Below, one piece after another: positions 6,790 to 13,012 of a stretch of 16,059 nt of DNA; positions within the stretch are counted from its first letter, which is position 1, and every line of letters begins with the position of its first letter. The notes below the pieces were generated by a model. That model was not told where the DNA came from. It was given only the letters and a program-made list of their open reading frames with translations, and searched no databases. The DNA is from Clostridia bacterium (GTDB taxonomy: Bacteria; Bacillota; Clostridia; Oscillospirales; CAG-272). A program made the position numbers and the translations under genes. The stretch spans positions 1-16,059 of the forward strand of contig JAFXFQ010000227.1 in the NCBI GenBank assembly GCA_017520365.1, read 5' to 3'.

Positions 6790-7866
6790 ATGAAAAAGAA
6801 AGTCGGCCTCGTCGGTTACGGCGGCATGGGCGAGTGGCACGTTTGCAGCATTCAGGGAACAACATACCGAAATGCCATCGATTTTAACGAGAGTGACGTT
6901 TGCGAGGTAGCGGCGATACACGATATCGACCCCGAAAAGAACGTTAAGGCAAGAAACGACGGATACAAGGCGTATGACACCCTTGAGGAGCTTCTTAACG
7001 ACGAAAGCATTGAGATCGTTGTTATCGCAACTCCCAACGATGTTCACGAATCTATTGCAATTGCTGCAATGGAGGCAGGTAAGCACGTTATCTGCGAAAA
7101 GCCTGTAACCATGTCCTGCGAATCTCTGGAGAGAATGATCGAGGCTTCCGAAAGAACGGGCAAAAAGTTCTCCGTTCACCAGAACCGCAGATACGATGAC
7201 TACTTTCTTGGTATGAAGAAGCTCTGCGACGAGGGCACTATCGGCGACATTATCAGCGTTGAATCCCGCGTTCACGGTGACCACGGCATCCCCGGAGACT
7301 GGAGAAAAACAGTTGAAAAGGGCGGCGGAATGCTCTATGACTGGGGTGTTCATATGCTGGACCAGCAGCTTTGGATGCTTGGTTATGACGTTGAGAGCGT
7401 TTATGCAAGATTTGACTATCTTACCGGAGCACCTGTAGATGACGGTTGCTTTATCGATATCAAGCTCAGAAGCGGCAAGAATCTCCACGTTGAGATCTGC
7501 ACATATAACTTTATCCAGCTTCCTCTTATGTATATGAGAGGAACCACCGGTACAGCTATGGTAGGCAATTGGTCAGATTCTATCCACGTTACAAGATGCA
7601 CTGCATTTGCTGATGATGACAATATCAGACCCACAAAGACTGCTAACGGTCTTTCAAAGACAATGGCCCCCAGAACTGACCGTTCAATGGAAAGCTTTGA
7701 TGAGATGAGTCCTCAGATCGACGTTCATGACTATTACCGTAACTTCTGCGATGCTATTGACGGCAAGGCAGAGCAGCTCGTTACTCACGCTCAGATGAGA
7801 GTGGTAATGAAGGTCATTATGGCCGCATTCGAGTCTGCAAGAACAAACACTGTTATCAAGTTCTGA
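6790..7866 (+). CDS. Gfo/Idh/MocA family NAD(P)-dependent oxidoreductase
   Basis: 358 residues. The family oxidises or reduces sugars, inositols and related polyols with a bound nicotinamide cofactor. The N-terminal Rossmann fold is shown by GLVGYGGMGEWH (6-17), followed by the CEKPVT motif (102-107) with catalytic-type K104. The GGGMLYDWGVHMLDQ segment (178-192) supplies D184 and H188 of the active site. The C-terminal half is the usual alpha/beta dimerisation domain. I prefer the ATG at 6790 over the in-frame GTG at 6781, because the GGTAGGGTGA ribosome binding site overlaps that GTG and is well spaced from the ATG. It has its own promoter and a strong terminator, so it is transcribed alone. 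Neighbouring GH172 and SGNH genes suggest carbohydrate use, but the substrate is unknown. Confidence 0.93.
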   Translation: MKKKVGLVGYGGMGEWHVCSIQGTTYRNAIDFNESDVCEVAAIHDIDPEKNVKARNDGYKAYDTLEELLNDESIEIVVIATPNDVHESIAIAAMEAGKHVICEKPVTMSCESLERMIEASERTGKKFSVHQNRRYDDYFLGMKKLCDEGTIGDIISVESRVHGDHGIPGDWRKTVEKGGGMLYDWGVHMLDQQLWMLGYDVESVYARFDYLTGAPVDDGCFIDIKLRSGKNLHVEICTYNFIQLPLMYMRGTTGTAMVGNWSDSIHVTRCTAFADDDNIRPTKTANGLSKTMAPRTDRSMESFDEMSPQIDVHDYYRNFCDAIDGKAEQLVTHAQMRVVMKVIMAAFESARTNTVIKF

Positions 7867-7871
7867 TATTG

Positions 7872-7907
7872 ATCCCCCTCCGTGCGGAGGGGGATTCTTT
7901 GTTTTAT
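7872..7907 (+). terminator. Intrinsic terminator after the oxidoreductase gene
   Basis: A perfect 10-bp stem (7872-7881 with 7886-7895, arm ATCCCCCTCC), GTGC loop, followed by a T-rich tract. It starts six bases after the stop codon. Confidence 0.9.
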
Positions 7908-7920
7908 GACCGATGTAAGC

Positions 7921-7949
7921 TTGCATTTTGTAAGTGCCTGTGCTAAAAT
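7921..7949 (+). promoter_or_regulatory. Sigma-A type promoter for the SGNH gene
   Basis: TTGCAT (7921-7926), 17-bp spacer, TAAAAT (7944-7949) with a TGC extended -10. A strong GGGAGGA ribosome binding site follows at 7964-7970, before the ATG at 7978. Confidence 0.65.
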
Positions 7950-7977
7950 ACAGAAAAGCTAAAGGGAGGAATAAGAT

Positions 7978-9018
7978 ATGATCCTTGAGTATTCCCGCAT
8001 CGCGGATATTGCCCTCGGTGCGCACAATGTTGAAATAAAAAAGGACGGGGTGGTATTTCACAGACTCTCCCCCCGCCAGGAATTGCTTTATAAAGAAAGA
8101 ACGTCAAGCTTTTATGAAAAGGCCCGCTCGTCATCGGGAATCGTCCTTCGCTTTCGAACGGACAGCGAAAGCATTGCATTCAAGGTAAGAGTGGCCCGAG
8201 GCAGCAGCAGAAAGTATTTCTCCTTTGACCTTTTTGTTAACGGTACCTTTAAAAAGAGCTTTAACAATTTTGAGGGTGCAGACCTTTCAGGCGATTATAC
8301 AAAAATACAGCTTCCCCTTGGCGAGTTTTCCTTCGGTGCAGACCTTGAAAAAGGAGAAAAGGAGGTCGCGCTGTATTTCCCCTGGTCGGTAAGAGTCACG
8401 CTTGCAGAGCTTTCCCTTTCCGACGGGGCTTTCGTTGTGCCCATAAAGCCCGAAAGGAAGATGCTTATGCTTGGAGATTCTATCACCCAGGGCTATGACG
8501 CCCTGTATCCCTCACGTAAGTACTCAACCCGCCTGGCAGAGTATTTTTCGGCGGAGGAGCGGAATCTTGCCATAGGAGCGGAGCTTTTCTTCCCGCCGCT
8601 GGTGAGTGAAAGTGACGGAGAGGAGCCTGATATCATCACTGTGGCATATGGCACAAATGATTGGTTTTTCGGCACTTTGGCAGAGTTCAAAGGCAACTGC
8701 AAGGCGTTTTTTGAAGCGCTTTCAAAAAGCTATCCCGAGGCTGAGATAATCGCCCTCACTCCCATTTGGAGAAAGGATATGAACGACACGGATAAAGCAG
8801 GGGATTTCCGAGAGATCGGCGAGTATATAAAGGCGGTGATAAAGACGATACCAAACGCCAAAGCGGTGGATTGCTTTGACCTCGTCCCCCGTGATACCGC
8901 ACTTTTTGCCGACCTTATGCTCCACCCTAATGATCAAGGCTTTGACCATTATATCGAAAATCTGCTCAAATCAATAAAAACCGCTGAATCGGAGTTTAGC
9001 GGTGCTATATTGGTGTGA
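7978..9018 (+). CDS. SGNH/GDSL hydrolase with N-terminal beta-sandwich domain (carbohydrate-esterase like)
   Basis: 346 residues, no signal peptide. Residues 1 to about 155 look like the beta-rich N-terminal domain found in CE2- and SsfX3-like esterases. The SGNH domain follows: block I GDSITQG with nucleophile S168, block II glycine near G200, block III GTND with N227, and block V DLMLHPND with D312 and H316. All four signature residues are therefore present and the enzyme should be active. Likely chemistry is removal of acetyl or other acyl groups from sugars; the acyl group and glycan cannot be told from sequence. The stop codon TGA overlaps the first base of an inverted-repeat element (9018-9130), so the last few residues may have been altered by its insertion. 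Confidence 0.92.
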   Translation: MILEYSRIADIALGAHNVEIKKDGVVFHRLSPRQELLYKERTSSFYEKARSSSGIVLRFRTDSESIAFKVRVARGSSRKYFSFDLFVNGTFKKSFNNFEGADLSGDYTKIQLPLGEFSFGADLEKGEKEVALYFPWSVRVTLAELSLSDGAFVVPIKPERKMLMLGDSITQGYDALYPSRKYSTRLAEYFSAEERNLAIGAELFFPPLVSESDGEEPDIITVAYGTNDWFFGTLAEFKGNCKAFFEALSKSYPEAEIIALTPIWRKDMNDTDKAGDFREIGEYIKAVIKTIPNAKAVDCFDLVPRDTALFADLMLHPNDQGFDHYIENLLKSIKTAESEFSGAILV

Positions 9019-9130
9019 TTGTAGGGACCGGCGTCCCCGACGGTCCGCCTATCTGCACACGAACCGAACTAACATTTATCACGTTTCGTTGCGTTTGCAG
9101 CGGACCGTCGAGGACGCCGGTCCCTACAAT
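9018..9130. mobile_element. MITE-like element with 31-bp terminal inverted repeats
   Basis: Bases 9018-9048 and the reverse complement of 9100-9130 match at 30 of 31 positions; both begin ATTGTAGGGACCGGCGTCC. The 51-bp middle has no coding capacity. An ATTGGT motif flanks both ends in inverted orientation, so the arms may extend to about 9009 and 9138. No clear target-site duplication is seen. The size, long inverted ends and lack of a transposase gene fit a MITE or a large intergenic palindrome; the family is not identified. Confidence 0.78.
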
Positions 9131-9142
9131 ATACCAATTCCG

Positions 9143-9248
9143 TCTCCCCTTCAAACTACGATTTATCGGTTTCTTTACAATTAAAATTCAAAACCGCCGC
9201 TGCGGTTTGTTCCTTAACACACCCTTTGGGAACATATCACTGCGAAGC
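9143..9248 (+). repeat. Dispersed intergenic repeat, copy B
   Basis: About 84% identical to the reverse complement of 1971-2077 (90 of 107 aligned positions by hand count). It starts 12 bases after the MITE-like element and ends 27 bases before the bidirectional terminator. The AAACCGC/GCGGTTT stem is preserved; the second hairpin is reduced here to CCC/GGG. Confidence 0.75.
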
Positions 9249-9275
9249 AACATCACTTGTTCTTTTTTACAAACA

Positions 9276-9301
9276 AAAAAGCTGTCGTACGACAGCTTTT
9301 T
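9276..9301. terminator. Bidirectional intrinsic terminator
   Basis: A perfect 26-bp palindrome: A5, then GCTGTCGT/ACGACAGC, then T5. It lies between the convergent SGNH gene and the glycosyltransferase cassette. The plus strand reads stem then TTTTT; the minus strand reads stem then a TTTTTTG-rich tract, so it can end transcription from both sides. Confidence 0.92.
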
Positions 9302-9307
9302 CTTCTG

Positions 9308-10255
9308 TTATTTATTCATAAGGAGCTTCAGGAGCTTTATCTGCTTTCTTGCGGCAAGCTCGCAGAATACCTTTACCTTGAAATCGCTCATCTGATAATA
9401 CTTATTCTTTCTCCAATTGGGAAAATCTGATTTCATTATTCCCGCGATCTTTTTGATATCCTGAACGCCCTCGGCATAATCAAGGTAACGGAGGGTGGAG
9501 AGGTGGAGAAGATGCTCGATATAAAGGTATTCAAGGACCTCGTTGTACTTTGTATTTTCAAACGCCGCCTTCAGAGACTCGAGGACAAAATAGATGCTGG
9601 AGAGCTTCTTGTTATACGTCTTCTGGCGCATTGTGGAGCCCTCGTGGATAATGTAATAATAGAATGCCTCGTTCATATAACCTATTTTCTGCGTATACAG
9701 CACAAGGCGGGGGATAAGCTCAAAATCCTCATAGATATAATTTTCCACGAATCTGAGGCCGTTATCCTCAAGAATGCTTCTCTTTATGATCTTTGTGCAG
9801 GGAGATGCCTCGGTGATAACGTACTTGATGTCTGTATCAAGCTCCTTAAAGACAACGCGATCGTTAAACTTTGGTGCCTTGCCCTCCTCTTCTATCCAAA
9901 TGTTAAAGCAGACGATATCCAGATCGTTTTCTTTAGCAAATGCGTAGGTCTTTTCGCAAACGGTGGTATCAACGTAGTCATCGCTGTCTACGAAGAACAC
10001 AAATTCTCCCCTTGCCTTATCAAGAGCAAAGTTTCTCGCTGCAGACTGGCCGCGATTCTCCTGAGCATAAGCCTTGATAAGATGAGGGTACCGTGCTGCG
10101 TAGTCATCTATAATGGCCTGAGAATTATCGGGGCTTCCGTCGTTGACTATGATGATCTCTATGTCGGAAAGTGTCTGGCCAACGAGGGTATCAAGACATT
10201 TGGGCAGATCCTTTTCGCAGTTATAAACGGGAACGATGATACTGAATTTCGGCAT
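9308..10255 (-). CDS. Family 2 glycosyltransferase (GT-A fold)
   Basis: 315 residues. GT2 enzymes transfer a sugar from a nucleotide-sugar donor at the inner membrane face. The N-terminus FSIIVPVYNCEKDLPKCLDTL (4-24) is the nucleotide-binding start. VNDGSPDNS (37-45) supplies D39, ENRGQSAARN (66-75) is the usual acceptor-side loop, and VDSDDYVD (89-96) contains the DxD-type metal site. The C-terminal part after about 200 is mostly helical with a basic tail (AARKQIKLLKLLMNK) that may associate with the membrane. The ATG at 10255 has GGAGAG upstream and lies 14 bp after the preceding gene, so it is the third gene of the flippase cassette. The sugar transferred is unknown. Confidence 0.93.
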   Translation of the reverse strand: MPKFSIIVPVYNCEKDLPKCLDTLVGQTLSDIEIIIVNDGSPDNSQAIIDDYAARYPHLIKAYAQENRGQSAARNFALDKARGEFVFFVDSDDYVDTTVCEKTYAFAKENDLDIVCFNIWIEEEGKAPKFNDRVVFKELDTDIKYVITEASPCTKIIKRSILEDNGLRFVENYIYEDFELIPRLVLYTQKIGYMNEAFYYYIIHEGSTMRQKTYNKKLSSIYFVLESLKAAFENTKYNEVLEYLYIEHLLHLSTLRYLDYAEGVQDIKKIAGIMKSDFPNWRKNKYYQMSDFKVKVFCELAARKQIKLLKLLMNK

Positions 10256-10269
10256 TTTCGTCTCTCCTT

Positions 10270-11400
10270 TTAAAGCTTTGCTTTTTCAATAATGAAGTCA
10301 ACCACTCTTTTTGAGCTGTTGTTGTCTGCGTTATAGTTTACTTTTTTGCATATATCCCATCTTATTTCGCGGAGCTTGTCCTCTCCCCTGGCCACTCTCT
10401 CTGTAAAGGCGCAAAGCTCGGAAAGGGTATAGACCTTTTCGCCGCCCTCAAGAAGGGCATCCACACCCTCGGCAAAGCCGGGGGTCTTTTTGTATTCCTC
10501 ATAGTCCTCCCAAACGAGAGCTATGGGCTTTTGGCAAAGGGTATAGTCATAATAGATGGAGGAGTAGTCTGTGATAAGCGCATCACAGCTTCCCACGAAA
10601 TCGTATGATGAAATGTTATTTTTCCCAAAGAAGGAGTCATCGATGAACTTGATGTTGGAAAGGCCCATATCCTTAACGTAGCTCACGTCCTGTGCAAAGT
10701 GGGGCTTCAGAACGATAAGCACCTTTTCTCTCCTTGCCACCTCATTGAGAGCGGCTGCCGCCTCGGAGTCGTGGATAACGGGGAGGCTGCTTCCGCCGGA
10801 CACAACGCCGCCGTTTTTGTGCTGCCTGTAGGTGGGGTACCAGACGATGATCTTTTCAAAATCGCAATCGGGAAACGCGGGGTGAAGATCAACGGCAGCG
10901 TCAACAAGCACGTCGTTACGGGGAAAGCCCAGAGAGAATATCTTTTCCCTCGGCGCGCCGAACTGCTGCTCACAGAGAAAGGCAACGTCCTCGCCCGCAG
11001 AAAGGCAGTAGTCCATTCTCTCGGGGAACACGTCGTAATATCCCACAACGTTTTTAATAGCAGTGCCGTGAGAGAGATAGAAGGAGGTCTGACCCTTGCG
11101 AAGGCTCTCCAGCCAGTCGTTACAGCAGATGAAGCATCTTGCCGAATACTTTGTGAGAAGGATCTTTTTTGTGTTCTCCATCTTCACGTATTTTACGTTT
11201 TTGATCTTTGGCAGATCTGCGGAGGGCTCCTTGCTCATAAGCCACAGCATCTTGTATTTGTTGTTCATCCCCCGCCTGATCATCTCGTCGAAAACGGCCT
11301 TGGAGTTGTCTGAAAGGTCGGGTGCGCTCTCGAAAATGATAAGCCTTTTCGTAGGGAGCTTATTGATAATTTTTTTTGCAAGACTTTTTACAAAAGACAT
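10270..11400 (-). CDS. CDP-glycerol (polyol-phosphate) glycerophosphotransferase family protein, TagB/TagF-like
   Basis: 376 residues. The family (Pfam PF04464) transfers glycerol- or ribitol-phosphate from its CDP form onto a lipid-linked glycan, as in wall teichoic acid synthesis. Motifs seen are LSHGTAIKN (109-117, with the likely catalytic H111), SLGFPRND (156-163), WYPTYR (187-192), LKPHF (231-235, with the second conserved H234) and DALITDYSSIYYDY (273-286), the CDP-polyol binding signature. A basic, amphipathic N-terminus (MSFVKSLAKKIINKL) fits peripheral membrane association. Its ATG overlaps the stop of the flippase gene by one base (TAATG), a sign of translational coupling. The length is close to single-transfer TagB-like proteins; long polymerases of the TagF type are larger. 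Whether it adds glycerol or another polyol phosphate is open. Confidence 0.92.
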   Translation of the reverse strand: MSFVKSLAKKIINKLPTKRLIIFESAPDLSDNSKAVFDEMIRRGMNNKYKMLWLMSKEPSADLPKIKNVKYVKMENTKKILLTKYSARCFICCNDWLESLRKGQTSFYLSHGTAIKNVVGYYDVFPERMDYCLSAGEDVAFLCEQQFGAPREKIFSLGFPRNDVLVDAAVDLHPAFPDCDFEKIIVWYPTYRQHKNGGVVSGGSSLPVIHDSEAAAALNEVARREKVLIVLKPHFAQDVSYVKDMGLSNIKFIDDSFFGKNNISSYDFVGSCDALITDYSSIYYDYTLCQKPIALVWEDYEEYKKTPGFAEGVDALLEGGEKVYTLSELCAFTERVARGEDKLREIRWDICKKVNYNADNNSSKRVVDFIIEKAKL

Positions 11401-12863
11401 TACTGCGCCTTCCTTTTCAAAATATTTTTTGCCATACCGAGGAAATAGAAGAAGTTTTCGTTATGGGTGATAAGGCTGAGAAGCACGTAAATTACCGCGC
11501 CTGCCAATATCTGAAGGGGGAGAAGAATGATTGCCGAAAGGGGAATAAGGTTCATAGCATAAACAGAAGCGCCCATTACCGCAGAGGTAAGGAGATTTGG
11601 GAGAAGGTCCATGATCTGCATACGGTAGCGGTAGCCGATAAGCTTTCTGTTGGGGTACGTATTTATCACCGTTGCCACAAGCGTGTTGACAAGGGCGGTC
11701 ACGGCCAGCATTTCAGGCTTGTCGGAGAGAAGGATGAACGCCACGATGACGACGAGGTAAAGGGATTTCTTGATGACCTCAAGAATGAGGATGATGTCGC
11801 TTCTGCCGATGGCACGGATAGCCTGCAGATTGCCGTTTTGGATAATGTTGAACATATAGCTTGCGCAGAATATCTGAATGTAGATTGAAGCGCTCATCCA
11901 CTTGTCCGTGAGAACCACGGATACAAAGTTGTCGGAAACGGCGAGAAAGCCCACCATCAGGGGGAAGATAAGGTAGGAGGATACCTTCATAAATCTTCTC
12001 GTGTAGCGGAGAACAGCCTCGGTGTCATCCTGAAGCTTTGAGATAACGGGGAAAAGCACCGCAGAGAAGGTATCGCTGACGGTGTTTGAGATAAGGGTAG
12101 GAAAGCTCTTACCCTTTGTATAGAAGGAAAGATCGGCTCCGGAGAAGCGTATACCGATGATGAGAGGGTTGATCTCATCGTAGATAACGCTGATAACGGA
12201 GGAGACGAGTATCTTCCAGCTGTAGCTGAAAAGTCCCTTCAGACGTCTTACGGAGAAAACGAGAAGAAATCTCACTCTTGTGGTGGCGTAAAGTATAAGA
12301 GTATCGATGCAGGTGTTTGTCATCTGCTGCGCAACGAGCGCCCAGGGGCCGAAGCCCTTATATGCCATAAATATACCCACAAAGGCGGAGATGATAGTTC
12401 CGATAATCGTGGAATAGAAGAATTTTCTGAACTGCAGGGTGCTTGAAACGTAAGCACAGAGAACACTCTTTACCGCATTTACGATAAGGGTGATGCCCAT
12501 TATGCGGATAACGGGAACGAGAATGGGGGCATCATAAACACCTGCAATAACAGGAGCGGTGAAGAAAAGGGCTGCATAGAGAACAAGGCTCACCGCAAGG
12601 CTTATGTAAAGTACGGTGGAGTAGTCCTTTATGTCGGAGTCCTTTTTCTGAATAAGACCTGTGCTGAAGCCTGAAGAAATGAAAACGTTTGCAAAGGTAA
12701 AGAAGATGGTAACAATGCTGACAACGCTGTAGTCGTCAGGAGTGAGCATACGGGCGAGAACGATGGCAACCACCATGGAGACCACCTGGGCTCCCACTCT
12801 CTCGGCAAACTTCCATAACATACCGGAAAGCGTGCTCTTCTGAAGGGAATTGTTGTTTTCCAA
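11400..12863 (-). CDS. Oligosaccharide flippase, Wzx-like (MOP superfamily)
   Basis: 487 residues with about 12-14 hydrophobic segments along the whole length. The N-terminus carries the family pattern GMLWKFAERVGAQVVSMVVAIVLARMLTPDDYSVVS (14-49, quoted here only as its key turns GMLWKF, LARMLTP and DDYSVVS), then STGLIQ and FSYSWKILVSS in the middle. Such proteins move undecaprenyl-linked oligosaccharides from the inner to the outer membrane face. The start is an unusual TTG at 12863, supported by AGGTGAT about 7 bases upstream; no in-frame ATG fits the conserved N-terminus. It is the first gene after a consensus promoter and overlaps the start of the glycerophosphotransferase gene. Confidence 0.92.
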   Translation of the reverse strand: MENNNSLQKSTLSGMLWKFAERVGAQVVSMVVAIVLARMLTPDDYSVVSIVTIFFTFANVFISSGFSTGLIQKKDSDIKDYSTVLYISLAVSLVLYAALFFTAPVIAGVYDAPILVPVIRIMGITLIVNAVKSVLCAYVSSTLQFRKFFYSTIIGTIISAFVGIFMAYKGFGPWALVAQQMTNTCIDTLILYATTRVRFLLVFSVRRLKGLFSYSWKILVSSVISVIYDEINPLIIGIRFSGADLSFYTKGKSFPTLISNTVSDTFSAVLFPVISKLQDDTEAVLRYTRRFMKVSSYLIFPLMVGFLAVSDNFVSVVLTDKWMSASIYIQIFCASYMFNIIQNGNLQAIRAIGRSDIILILEVIKKSLYLVVIVAFILLSDKPEMLAVTALVNTLVATVINTYPNRKLIGYRYRMQIMDLLPNLLTSAVMGASVYAMNLIPLSAIILLPLQILAGAVIYVLLSLITHNENFFYFLGMAKNILKRKAQ

Positions 12864-12895
12864 AAAAAATCACCTACTTTTTTGCTTATCATCCT

Positions 12896-12924
12896 ATTAT
12901 ACTACATCGATCATCAAATGTCAA
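12896..12924 (-). promoter_or_regulatory. Consensus sigma-A promoter for the glycopolymer cassette
   Basis: On the minus strand: perfect TTGACA (12924-12919), 17-bp spacer and perfect TATAAT (12901-12896). It lies 33 bp before the TTG start of the flippase gene. Confidence 0.88.
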
Positions 12925-12970
12925 ATGTATAGCATATATGAGCGAAAGCAAAAAACAAGTAATTAAAAAT

Positions 12971-13008
12971 CAAAAAAGTTAAAAATCCGCCGAAAACTCG
13001 GCGGATTT
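12971..13008 (-). terminator. Intrinsic terminator after the TIR gene
   Basis: An 11-bp perfect stem (13008-12998 with 12993-12983, arm AAATCCGCCGA), 4-nt loop, then a U-rich run on the minus strand reading TTAACTTTTTTG. It begins five bases after the TIR gene stop and precedes the cassette promoter, so the TIR unit and the glycopolymer cassette are separate transcripts. Confidence 0.9.
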
Positions 13009-13012
13009 CACT

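Noticed and set aside
6661..7488. Open frame of 275 codons on the minus strand opposite the oxidoreductase
   Set aside because: It runs across the oxidoreductase promoter and leader and has no recognisable domain.
8976..9004. Terminator-like hairpin (ACCGCT/AGCGGT) inside the 3' end of the SGNH gene
   Set aside because: The stem is short and imperfect, lies within coding sequence and has no U-run on the plus strand.
9018..9130. CRISPR array or attachment site at the inverted repeats
   Set aside because: There are only two arms, in inverted orientation, with no spacer periodicity and no integrase gene nearby.
9002..9395. Small open frames on the plus strand across the MITE-like element and repeat B
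   Set aside because: They translate inverted repeats and run into the terminator and the antisense of the GT2 gene; no start signal.
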